This document shows positions 17,174 to 25,423 of a DNA stretch of 64,000 bases, piece by piece. The position numbers and the translations under genes were made by a program. The notes beneath the pieces were generated by a model, which was not told the origin of the DNA, did not search any database, and worked only from the letters and a program-made list of their open reading frames with translations. This DNA comes from Streptomyces camelliae (GTDB lineage Bacteria > Actinomycetota > Actinomycetes > Streptomycetales > Streptomycetaceae), in the NCBI RefSeq assembly GCF_027625935.1, contig NZ_CP115300.1, forward strand, positions 2,108,001-2,172,000, given 5' to 3'. How positions within the stretch are numbered: the first letter of the stretch is position 1; the number at the start of each line of letters is the position of its first letter.

Positions 17174-17582
17174 GCCCTGCGGCGGACTCCCCCACGCGAC
17201 GTCGTACGGCGCACACCTCGGCGCGCGGCCGTCCGGCGGACGCACAGCCCTGTGCCGCCCGAGCCTGTGCCGCCCGGGCCCACCGGAATCCGACCGCCCT
17301 CCGTAGAGACCGGAGTGACTCCGAAAAATCCGGTAACCGATTTCGATGCGGTCTGCGATCAGGGCCGCACGTCATCGGTGCAACCTGGCACACCGAGGCA
17401 CGCGCGTGGAGGCCGGCGCACCGTCCTCGACCGGTCTCCGCCCAGTGCCGCCCCAGGCCTGGCCCGTTCCCGGCCCGCCGCGACCCGGCTTCCACCCCCG
17501 ACCGTTGACCGTCCGTTCCCGTCAGACATACGGTAGAAGGCGCTTTCTGAAAACGTTTCTACCGCCGTTCGTCAGGAGAGCC
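17174..17582. promoter_or_regulatory. 409-bp regulatory gap with three operator-like sites before the dehydrogenase
   Basis: Three sites resemble LacI operators: CGGTAACCGATTTCG at 17331-17345, AGAAGGCGCTTTCT at 17535-17548 (palindromic at 6 of 7 pairs), and immediately after it GAAAACGTTTCTACC at 17549-17563 with AAACGTTT core. The latter two abut, so two different regulators may compete there. I saw no convincing gene in this gap. Confidence 0.55.
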
Positions 17583-18599
17583 ATGCCCCCCAGCCTCCAG
17601 CCGCCGCGAGCCGTGTTCGCGATGGATCCGGTGCATCTTCCGTTGCTCTTCCCGCCGCCGCTCATGACCCGGCTGACACGCGCGGCCGACATCGAACCGG
17701 CTCTCGTCGTACGGGACTTCACCGACCCGGCGGCCGCCGGCGCCCTCGCCTCGGCCGACGTACTGATCACCGGCTGGGGCTGCCCGCACCTCGACGCCGG
17801 TGCCTTGGCCGCCGCCCCCGGGCTGCGGGCCGTGCTGCACGCCGCGGGCTCGGTCCGCTCCCTGGTCGGCGAGGCCCTGTGGAGCCACGGGGTCACCGTG
17901 TCCAGCGCGGTCACCGGCAACGCCCTGCCGGTGGCGGAGTACACGCTCGCGATGATCCTGCTCGTCGGAAAGGACACCTTCGAGCACCGCGAGCGCTACC
18001 GGCGCACCCACACCTATCCGGGCCCCGCCGAGACCGCGGCCACCGGCAATCTCGGCCGCCGCATCGGGGTGATCGGGGCCTCCCGGGTGGGCCGCCGGCT
18101 CCTGGAGCTGCTGCGGCCGTTCGACCTCACGGTCCTGCTGCACGACCCCTACGTCAGCCCCGCCGAGGCCGCCGCCCTCGGGGCCGAACTGCTGCCGCTG
18201 GAGGACCTGTTGCGCCACAGCGACATCGTCAGCCTGCATGCCCCCGACATCCCCGAGACCCACCACATGCTCGACCGCGGCCGGCTCGCCCTCGTCCGGG
18301 ACGGCGGCGTGCTGATCAACACCGCGCGCGGTGCGCTGGTCGACCACGAGGCGCTGACCGACGAGCTGGTCTCGGGACGGCTGCGCGCGGTCCTGGACGT
18401 CACCGAGCCCGAGCCGCTGCCCGCCGGTTCGCCGCTGTACCGGCTGCCCAACGTCTTCCTCACCCCGCACATCGCGGGCTCGCTCGGCAATGAGCTGGAG
18501 CGGCTCGGCGCGATCGTCGTCGAGGAGCTGGAGCGGCTGGCCGCGGGGCTGCCGCCGCTGTACGAGGTGCGGCACGCGGACCTGGCCCGGGTCGCCTGA
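17583..18599 (+). CDS. D-isomer-specific 2-hydroxyacid dehydrogenase
   Basis: 338 residues. NAD-binding motif G-V-I-G-A-S-R-V-G (162-170) with D-P-Y after the second strand, and catalytic residues of the family: N-T-A-R-G (Arg249), V-T-E-P-E-P (Glu275) and T-P-H-I-A-G-S (His296). It reduces 2-ketoacids or oxidises D-2-hydroxyacids. AGGAGAG precedes the ATG. Its place in a uronate/pentose island and its operator-rich promoter suggest a step in sugar-acid catabolism, but the substrate is not evident. Confidence 0.9.
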   Translation: MPPSLQPPRAVFAMDPVHLPLLFPPPLMTRLTRAADIEPALVVRDFTDPAAAGALASADVLITGWGCPHLDAGALAAAPGLRAVLHAAGSVRSLVGEALWSHGVTVSSAVTGNALPVAEYTLAMILLVGKDTFEHRERYRRTHTYPGPAETAATGNLGRRIGVIGASRVGRRLLELLRPFDLTVLLHDPYVSPAEAAALGAELLPLEDLLRHSDIVSLHAPDIPETHHMLDRGRLALVRDGGVLINTARGALVDHEALTDELVSGRLRAVLDVTEPEPLPAGSPLYRLPNVFLTPHIAGSLGNELERLGAIVVEELERLAAGLPPLYEVRHADLARVA

Positions 18600-18648
18600 T
18601 GGGCACCGGGGACCGCCGTCCACAGGCCCGCCGGCCCAGAGCCGGCAT

Positions 18649-18662
18649 GGGATACGGTTTCC
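18649..18662. promoter_or_regulatory. LacI-type operator-like site before second LacI gene
   Basis: GGGATACGGTTTCC aligns with the AACCGGTTTCT family (shared CGGTTTC) and lies 66 bp before the regulator start; a possible autoregulatory site, weaker than the others. Confidence 0.4.
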
Positions 18663-18727
18663 GCACCGGCGCGGGCGGTACCCGAGCGGGTGGGAAACGC
18701 GCCACGACGTCGAAGGAGCCTTAAGCG

Positions 18728-19816
18728 GTGAGTCAGCGCAAGGCGCCAAGTGAGGCCGGCCGGGCGACCATCCGCGACGTCGCGGAGCACGCCGGTGTCT
18801 CCGTGGCGAGCGTCTCGCGGGTGCTGTCGGGCAACTATCCGGTCTCGGACGAGCTGCGCCGGCGGGTGATGAAGGTGGTCCGGGACCTGGACTACGTCAC
18901 CAACGCCCACGCCCGCTCGCTCGCCGGCGGCGGCACGCCGACCGTGGCGATCCTCATCAACAACATCACCGGCGCCGCGTTCGCCCATGTGGCCAAGGGC
19001 GTCGAGGGCGCCGCCACCCTGCGCGGCTGGCTGTCGCTGGTCGGCACGACCGGCGACGACCCCGAGCGGGAACTGGCGCTGGTCAACCTGATGCGGCAGC
19101 AGGGCGTGGCCGCCGTGGTGCTGCTCGGCGGCGCGTACGACTACGACGAGTACCAGCTGCGCATGGCCCGCTTCGCGCGCTCCCTGGACGCGGCCGGCTC
19201 CCATCTCGTCCTCGTGGGCAGGCCGCCCCTGGAGGGCGACGTCCCGGCCACGACGGTCGACTACGACAACGAGGGCGGCGCCTACGCCATGGCCAGCCAT
19301 CTGCTGTCGGCCGGGCACCGGCGCGTCCTCGTCCTGCCGGGACCGGCCGGACTCACCACCGCCCAGGGCCGGTTGCGGGGCGCCCGGCGGGCCTTCGAGG
19401 CGTACGGGATACCGTTCGACCCGGGGATGATCCGCCACGGCCCGTACGACGACACGCACGGCTACACCGCGGTCGAGGCCGCTCTGCGCGAGACGCCGGA
19501 CTTCACCGCCGTGCTCGCCGGGACCGACGTGGTGGCCGCGGGCGCCATGCAGGCGCTGCGCGCGGCCGGGCGGCGGGTGCCGGAGGACGTGTCGATCGTG
19601 GGCTACGACGACATCCCGCTCGCCTCCCAGCTGACACCCCAGCTGACCACCGTGCACGTGCCGTACGAGGAGATGGGCCGGGTGGCGCTGCGCGCGGTGG
19701 CCGACCGGCGCGAGGGCGGCACGGGCCGCCGCAAGGGCGCCGACGGCGAGCATCTGGTGCTGGGCACCCATGTCGTCGTACGCAACTCCGTGCGGCCGCC
19801 GGCGCCGCGCGGATAG
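18728..19816 (+). CDS. LacI-family transcriptional regulator (second of three)
   Basis: 362 residues. DNA-binding segment A-T-I-R-D-V-A-E-H-A-G-V-S-V-A-S-V-S-R-V-L near residues 13-33, then a sugar-binding domain. The GTG start is preceded by AAGGAGCC. It is a close paralogue of the regulator at 3618, and both lie beside AACCGGTT-type sites. It sits between the dehydrogenase and the second ABC importer and probably controls both. The C-terminus has a short basic insertion (R-R-E-G-G-T-G-R-R-K-G) before the final strand. Confidence 0.92.
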   Translation: MSQRKAPSEAGRATIRDVAEHAGVSVASVSRVLSGNYPVSDELRRRVMKVVRDLDYVTNAHARSLAGGGTPTVAILINNITGAAFAHVAKGVEGAATLRGWLSLVGTTGDDPERELALVNLMRQQGVAAVVLLGGAYDYDEYQLRMARFARSLDAAGSHLVLVGRPPLEGDVPATTVDYDNEGGAYAMASHLLSAGHRRVLVLPGPAGLTTAQGRLRGARRAFEAYGIPFDPGMIRHGPYDDTHGYTAVEAALRETPDFTAVLAGTDVVAAGAMQALRAAGRRVPEDVSIVGYDDIPLASQLTPQLTTVHVPYEEMGRVALRAVADRREGGTGRRKGADGEHLVLGTHVVVRNSVRPPAPRG

Positions 19817-20230
19817 CTCGCCGTGCGCAAGGAGCTCGGCGAGAGAGTTACGTAAACGGTTTCTCGTGCTTCACGACTTCGGTGGCGACTCTCGGGCCGC
19901 TCGCCGAAACCCGGGCTCCGCCCTGCCATACGGCGTTGACCTGCTCGAATGCTCCGTGCGATGCGAGCAGTTGGCGCGGGCCGGAGGCAACCCGCCGGAC
20001 TCGTCGCCGTAACAAATCGCCCCACCCCTCTTGCTATGGGCGAACTTGGTCGCCTACCGTCCCAGCAACCGCTTACTACAGCTTCCGCTTGGCCATCCTC
20101 CGCCGCAACCGCGTGCCGGCGGTTTCCGGCCCCGCTGTCGGGTCCGCTGTTCCCGGCCTGCACCACCGAGCCGCCGTCCTCGCGTTCCGCCCACTGCCGA
20201 GAACGCCTACTTTCGAAGGATCACGGTCAG
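19817..20230. promoter_or_regulatory. 414-bp upstream region of second sugar importer with two operator-like sites
   Basis: CGTAAACGGTTTCTCGTG at 19851-19868 and AGCAACCGCTTACTACAG at 20064-20081 both match the island's operator family; the second differs from the site at 16193 at only 3 of 18 positions. No credible gene lies here. Confidence 0.6.
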
Positions 20231-21568
20231 ATGAACGTCACCAGCTCCCGCAGAAGGTTCGCCACCGCCGCCGTCGCGGGAATCGCGCTCACCGGTCTGC
20301 TCGCCGCCTGCGGCGGTTCCGGCTCGGGCGACACGTCGTCGAAGTCGTCCGGCCCCGTCACCCTGGACTACTGGGGCTGGGCGAACGGCCAGGAAGCCGT
20401 CGTGAAGGCGTTCAACGCCTCCCACAAGGACGTGCAGCTGAAGTACACCAAGGTCACCGACCAGTTGACCATGCAGAAGCAGCTGACGAACGCGGTGAAG
20501 GCGGGCAACACCCCCTGCCTGGTGCAGAACACCGCCGAGTACGTCACGAGCTGGGTGTCGCAGGGCGCACTCGCGGACATCACGCAGTACGTCAAGGGCG
20601 ACGCCGACAAGTTCAACCCGGGCTCCTGGGCGAGCGCGCAGGTACAGGGCAAGCTGTACGGCGTTCCCACCGGCTCCGCGCCGAACTTCACGATCTACCG
20701 CACCGACATCTTCCAGAAGTACGGTCTGAAGCCGCCCGCCACCTGGGACGACTTCATCACCGCCGGCAAGGTGCTGAAGCGGCACGGCATCAAGATCACC
20801 AACTACGCCGGTGAGGACCCGAGCACCCTGGAGGTGCTCTCCATGCAGGCCGGGGCGCACTGGTACGCCATCGACGGCAACTCCTGGAAGGTGGACTTCC
20901 AGGACCCGGGCACCCTGAAGGCCGCGAAGGTGATCCAGGAGATCATCGACAACGACCTGAACTCCAAGCTGTCCTTCGCCGACTACGCGGCCGTGCAGCG
21001 CAACTACGACAACGGCGGCACCGCCACCCGGCAGATCTCCACCTGGCAGATGGCCGGCATGGTGCAGAACTTCACCAAGTCGTTCGGCAAGTGGGCGCTG
21101 GCCCCGTGGCCGACGTACCCGGGCGAGGCGCCGAAGACGCCGGCCGGCACGAACCTGACCGGTGGCGTGACCCTGGTGACCAAGGGGTGCGGCCACCAGG
21201 AGCAGGCGGCCCAGGCGGCCCTGTGGATGTCCACCGACGCGGGTGCGGTCAAGACGATGGCGAGCCCGGAGACCGGCAACGGTGTGATGCCGGCACTGAA
21301 GGACAGCAACGCGTACGTCGCCGAGTCGGTCTCGCAGAAACTGCTCGGCACGAACTACGCGCCGGCGCAGAAGGTGGTCACCGACAGCCTGGGCACCGTC
21401 ACCACCGACTGGGCCTTCGGCCCTGACTGGACCGCGATGTTCACCGAGATGCAGGCCGGCTGGGCCAAGGTGGTGGCGGGGCAGGAGAAGGTCACCGATC
21501 TGCTCGCGCACATGCAGCAGTGGACCGTGAACGACCTGAAGTCGCGCGGCATCAGCGTCAAGGGCTGA
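20231..21568 (+). CDS. Extracellular sugar-binding lipoprotein of second ABC importer
   Basis: 445 residues. Signal with S-R-R-R-F and a lipobox L-L-A-A-C (Cys27), then a Ser/Gly-rich linker and a sugar-binding fold with V-T-L-D-Y-W-G-W-A-N. The ATG at 20231 sits 10 nt after AAGGA; upstream in-frame codons are rejected because they would place non-signal sequence before the lipoprotein signal. It begins a four-gene unit with two permeases and a GH43 enzyme, so the ligand is probably a xylan- or arabinan-derived oligosaccharide. Confidence 0.9.
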   Translation: MNVTSSRRRFATAAVAGIALTGLLAACGGSGSGDTSSKSSGPVTLDYWGWANGQEAVVKAFNASHKDVQLKYTKVTDQLTMQKQLTNAVKAGNTPCLVQNTAEYVTSWVSQGALADITQYVKGDADKFNPGSWASAQVQGKLYGVPTGSAPNFTIYRTDIFQKYGLKPPATWDDFITAGKVLKRHGIKITNYAGEDPSTLEVLSMQAGAHWYAIDGNSWKVDFQDPGTLKAAKVIQEIIDNDLNSKLSFADYAAVQRNYDNGGTATRQISTWQMAGMVQNFTKSFGKWALAPWPTYPGEAPKTPAGTNLTGGVTLVTKGCGHQEQAAQAALWMSTDAGAVKTMASPETGNGVMPALKDSNAYVAESVSQKLLGTNYAPAQKVVTDSLGTVTTDWAFGPDWTAMFTEMQAGWAKVVAGQEKVTDLLAHMQQWTVNDLKSRGISVKG

Positions 21569-21579
21569 GGGACGTTTCG

Positions 21580-22464
21580 ATGATCCGCTCCCTGCGCTGG
21601 AAGGGCGCCGCGTTCACCCTGCCCTTCCAGCTCGGCTTCGTCTTCCTCTATCTGCTCCCGATCGGCTACGCCGTCCATGAGTCCCTGTACCGCGAGCACC
21701 AGTCCGGGCTCGGACTCGGCGGAGCGACCACGGAGTTCGCCGGGCTCGGCAACTACACCCAGGGCCTGACCGACTCGGCGTTCCTGAACTCCATCCTGCG
21801 AGTGGTGCTGTTCGCCTGCGTGCAGATCCCGGTGATGCTGTTCGTCAGCCTGGTGCTGGCGCTGTGCCTGGACGCGCTCACCTCGCGCGTGGCCGGCCGG
21901 TTCCGGATCCTGTTGCTGGTGCCGTACATGATCCCCGGCGTGGTCGCGGCGATCATGTGGGTCAACCTGTACAGCCCGGACGTCGGTCCGCTGACCCCGC
22001 TCGGCAAGGTGTTCGGCTTCCACTGGAACTTCTTCGCGCCGTCGATGGTGTGGCCGTCCATCGGCAACCTGCTGACCTGGCACGGCATCGGCTACAACAT
22101 GGTGATCATCTACTCGGCGCTCCAGGGCGTGCCCCGCGAGCTGTTCGAGGCGGCCCGGCTCGACGGCGCCTCGGAGATCCGGATCGCGCGAAGCATCAAG
22201 GTCCCGTACGTGCGCGGGGCGCTGGTCCTCACCGGGCTGCTGTCGATCATCCAGATGCTGCAGATCTTCAACGAGCCCGCGCTGTTCCGGAACGTCACCC
22301 CGCAGACCGTCAGCGACAGCTTCACCCCGATCATGATCATCTACAACCAGGCGTTCAACGCCGGCAACTACCACTACGCCGCGGCTCTTTCGGTGCTGCT
22401 CGCCCTGATCCTGGGCGTGGCCTCCTTCCTCTTCTACCGGTTCACCTCGAAGGAGGCCGACTGA
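21580..22464 (+). CDS. Carbohydrate ABC transporter permease (MalF-like)
   Basis: 294 residues with six membrane segments and the EAA loop E-L-F-E-A-A-R-L-D-G-A-S. The ATG at 21580 has GAGGGA 7 bases upstream and follows the binding-protein stop by 11 bases. Its stop overlaps the next start by one base (TGATG), showing coupling. Confidence 0.93.
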   Translation: MIRSLRWKGAAFTLPFQLGFVFLYLLPIGYAVHESLYREHQSGLGLGGATTEFAGLGNYTQGLTDSAFLNSILRVVLFACVQIPVMLFVSLVLALCLDALTSRVAGRFRILLLVPYMIPGVVAAIMWVNLYSPDVGPLTPLGKVFGFHWNFFAPSMVWPSIGNLLTWHGIGYNMVIIYSALQGVPRELFEAARLDGASEIRIARSIKVPYVRGALVLTGLLSIIQMLQIFNEPALFRNVTPQTVSDSFTPIMIIYNQAFNAGNYHYAAALSVLLALILGVASFLFYRFTSKEAD

Positions 22465-23378
22465 TGGCGGTCACCGAAGCCCCCACCGAGCGGCCCTCCG
22501 CCCGGGGGGTGCGGCGCATCACGCGCCCGGACGCCGCCTCGCGCGGGCGGGGCGGCCAGCGTTTCCTGCTCGTCGGGCTGACCCTGGCCAGCGCCTACAG
22601 CCTGTTCCCGCTGTGGTGGCTGCTGGTCAGCGCGACGAAGAACCGCACGGCGCTGTACCAGAGCAACGGCCTGTGGTTCTCCGGCTGGCACCTGTGGGAC
22701 AACCTGCGCGAGGTGTTCACCTACCAGGACGGCATCTTCCTGCGCTGGACGGCCAACTCGCTGCTGTACGCCGGCGTCGGCTCCCTCGGCGGCACGGTGG
22801 TGGCGCTCGCCGCCGGCTACGGTCTGGCCCGCTTCGACTTCCCGGGCCGCAATGTGATCTTCGCGTGTGTGGTGGGCTCGTTCCTGATCCCGATCGCGCT
22901 GCTGACCCTCCCGCTGTATCTGCTGTTCTCCTCGATCGGCCTGGTGGACACCCCCTGGGCGATGCTGATCCCGTGCCTGATCAACCCGTTCAGCGTGTAT
23001 CTGGCCAAGGTGTACACCGAGGCCACGATCCCCTACGAACTGCTGGAGGCGGCCCGGCTCGACGGCGCCGGGGAGGTGCGCATCTTCGTCAGCATCGTGC
23101 TGCGGATGATGACGACGGGCGGCGCGACGGTCTTCCTGCTCGCCTTCGTCAACACGTGGAACGCCTTCTTCCTCCCGCTGACCGTGCTGCGCGGCAAGGA
23201 GAACTGGACCCTCAACATCGGCCTGTACAACTGGTCCGGCACCCGCATGGAGTCCGGCGTCGACCTGACGGGGCTCGTGCTGACCGGCGCGCTGCTGTCC
23301 ATCGTGCCGATGGCGGTGATGATGGTGGCGATGCGGCGCTACTGGCGCACCGGGGTGACCCTGGGAGCCCTCAAGTGA
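22464..23378 (+). CDS. Carbohydrate ABC transporter permease (MalG-like)
   Basis: 304 residues; the EAA loop is E-L-L-E-A-A-R-L-D-G-A-G, with six membrane segments after a 30-residue basic N-terminus. It overlaps the upstream permease by one base and the GH43 start by four (GTGA). Like the first importer, no ATPase gene accompanies it. Confidence 0.93.
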   Translation: MAVTEAPTERPSARGVRRITRPDAASRGRGGQRFLLVGLTLASAYSLFPLWWLLVSATKNRTALYQSNGLWFSGWHLWDNLREVFTYQDGIFLRWTANSLLYAGVGSLGGTVVALAAGYGLARFDFPGRNVIFACVVGSFLIPIALLTLPLYLLFSSIGLVDTPWAMLIPCLINPFSVYLAKVYTEATIPYELLEAARLDGAGEVRIFVSIVLRMMTTGGATVFLLAFVNTWNAFFLPLTVLRGKENWTLNIGLYNWSGTRMESGVDLTGLVLTGALLSIVPMAVMMVAMRRYWRTGVTLGALK

Positions 23379-25204
23379 CCGATTCCGAAACCGAGTTGGT
23401 CAACCCGGTGATCCGGGGCTTCGCCCCGGACCCGTCCCTGGTCCGCGCCGGGGACTGGTACTACGTGGCGACCAGCTCCTTCGAGTGGTTCCCGACGATC
23501 CCGATCCACCGCTCCCGCGCCCTGGCCCGCTGGGAGTACGCCGGCCATGTCGAGGGGGCGGCCCCGGGCGGAACGCTCGCCGGGGTGCCGGACTCCGGTG
23601 GGATCTGGGCGCCCTCGCTGAGCTGGGACGGTACGCGGTTCTGGGTGACGTACACGGTGGTGCGCTCGGTCGGCACGCCGTACTTCGACCTGGACACCTA
23701 CATCAGCACGGCCCCCGACGTCGCGGGTCCGTGGACGCCCCCGCGCCGGGTCCCGTCCCACGGTTTCGACCCGGCCCTGTTCCACGAGGAGGGCCGTCTC
23801 TGGCTCCTCAACCTGCAGAACGACCACCGCCCCGGCGGCCGCCGCTTCTGCGGCATCGTCGCCACCGAGCTGAACCCGTCGACGCTCTCCCCTGTCGACG
23901 GCACCCATCTCCTGCTCCAGCACGACCGGCTGATCGAGGGCCCGAAACTCCTGAAACGGGACGGCTGGTACGTCCTGCTGCTCGCCGAGGGCGGCACGGG
24001 CTTCGAGCACGGCGTACGAGTGGCCCGCTCCCGCCGGCTGACCGGCCCGTACGACCTGGACCCGCGCCCGCTCCTGACCTCCCGGGACGACCCGGCCTGG
24101 CCGTTGCAGAAGGCGGGTCACGCGGAGTTGGTGCGCACCCCGGACGACGAGTGGCACCTGAGCCACCTCACCTCCCGCCCCCTGGCCACCCCCGTCGGCC
24201 CCCGCTGCCCCCTCGGCCGGGAGACCGCGATCCAGGCGGTGACCTGGGACGAGGCCGGCTGGCCCCGCCTGCGGCACGGGGACTGCCGACCGGCGCTCAG
24301 GGTGCCGATGCCACGAGGGCGGGGCGGGAAGCCGGAACCGGCCGGCAGCGAAGACACCCCCGCACCGACTGCGCCGGAGCCCGCTGGGGCTTTCCTGCCG
24401 CCAGGCGTGTCGGAGCCCACCGGAAACGGCCCGGAGCCGGAGATGATCACCTCCGGGTATGCCCTGACGCCGGGCCGGCCGGACCGCTGCGCGAGCGGCC
24501 GGGAGCCCGAGACCGCCGGTGCCGGGGACCCTCTGGCACCGGGCCGGCCGAGGCGCCCCGGAGAGTCCCTCGCGCCCGGACGGTCGGAGCCCTCCTGGTA
24601 CACGTTGCGCTCGCCCGCCGATCCGTCCTGGATCGACCTGACCAGCCGTGCGGGCTGGATCCGGCTGCGTGGCCGGCACGGGCCCGAGTCGTTGTGGGCG
24701 CACAGTCTGCTCGCCCGGCGGATCACCGAGCACCGGGCCGAGGTGCGGGTGACCGTCGAGGCGCGGCCGACGACATTCACCCAGGCGGCCGGACTGCTGC
24801 TCTGGTACAACACGGCGGCTTACCTCGCCCTCGACCTGACCTGGGCGGAGGACGCGGGCGAGGAGCAGTGCGGGCAGCAGTGGCGGGGCGCCGGCCGGAG
24901 CGTGCTCGCGCTGACGGCGCGCGACGAGGACGAGACGCGCCTGGTGGCGGTGGCCGACGTGGACGCGAGCGGCCCGCTCACCCTGGGGGTCCGCGTCGAG
25001 CGCGGGGAGGCCGAGTTCTGGTACGCCGCGGCCGGCGCCCGCCGCTCCGTCGGTCCGCCGCTGGACTTCACCCTGCTCTCCGACGACCACGGCTCCCGGC
25101 TGCGCTTCACCGGCGCCATGGCCGCGATCCACGCGGTGGACCTCGTCGACGCCTCCTTCACCGCGGACTTCACCGGCTTCCGGCTCGACTGCACCCCGGA
25201 CTGA
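23375..25204 (+). CDS. Two-domain GH43 beta-xylosidase/arabinofuranosidase-like enzyme with unusual linker
   Basis: 609 residues, no signal peptide. The N-terminal GH43 propeller begins N-P-V-I-R-G-F-A-P-D-P-S (Asp19) and contains G-F-D-P-A-L (Asp132) and L-I-E-G-P-K (Glu188), the three catalytic acids. The C-terminal 200 residues resemble the GH43 concanavalin-like domain. Between them about 100 residues (309-407) are rich in Pro, Gly, Glu and Arg with repeats of P-E-P-A-G and L-x-P-G-R, much longer than the usual short connector. The GTG start overlaps the permease stop. It likely hydrolyses imported oligosaccharides in the cytoplasm. Confidence 0.88.
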   Translation: MTDSETELVNPVIRGFAPDPSLVRAGDWYYVATSSFEWFPTIPIHRSRALARWEYAGHVEGAAPGGTLAGVPDSGGIWAPSLSWDGTRFWVTYTVVRSVGTPYFDLDTYISTAPDVAGPWTPPRRVPSHGFDPALFHEEGRLWLLNLQNDHRPGGRRFCGIVATELNPSTLSPVDGTHLLLQHDRLIEGPKLLKRDGWYVLLLAEGGTGFEHGVRVARSRRLTGPYDLDPRPLLTSRDDPAWPLQKAGHAELVRTPDDEWHLSHLTSRPLATPVGPRCPLGRETAIQAVTWDEAGWPRLRHGDCRPALRVPMPRGRGGKPEPAGSEDTPAPTAPEPAGAFLPPGVSEPTGNGPEPEMITSGYALTPGRPDRCASGREPETAGAGDPLAPGRPRRPGESLAPGRSEPSWYTLRSPADPSWIDLTSRAGWIRLRGRHGPESLWAHSLLARRITEHRAEVRVTVEARPTTFTQAAGLLLWYNTAAYLALDLTWAEDAGEEQCGQQWRGAGRSVLALTARDEDETRLVAVADVDASGPLTLGVRVERGEAEFWYAAAGARRSVGPPLDFTLLSDDHGSRLRFTGAMAAIHAVDLVDASFTADFTGFRLDCTPD

Positions 25205-25303
25205 CCTCACCCACCGAAGGGGATGTTCGGAGTTTCGAAAGCTCCGACCGGCGCCATCCCGCGAATTCCCATGTCTTCACGCCGTGTTGACGCGCATCTA
25301 TCG

Positions 25304-25320
25304 TAGGAAGCGCTTTCTGC
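25304..25320. promoter_or_regulatory. LacI-type operator (AAGCGCTT core)
   Basis: AGGAAGCGCTTTCT at 25305-25318 is palindromic at 6 of 7 pairs. It nearly repeats AGAAGGCGCTTTCT at 17535 and differs from the AACCGGTT group, so it is probably read by the third LacI protein encoded next to it. Confidence 0.6.
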
Positions 25321-25423
25321 ATGGTCGGTGAGCAGGCCGCGGAAGCAGCGTTGGTCGCAACTTTCGAGGCCCAAAGGCGGGCCGGAGAGGCGGTTTCCTG
25401 TGGTCCGTGCGGGGAGTGCGAGC

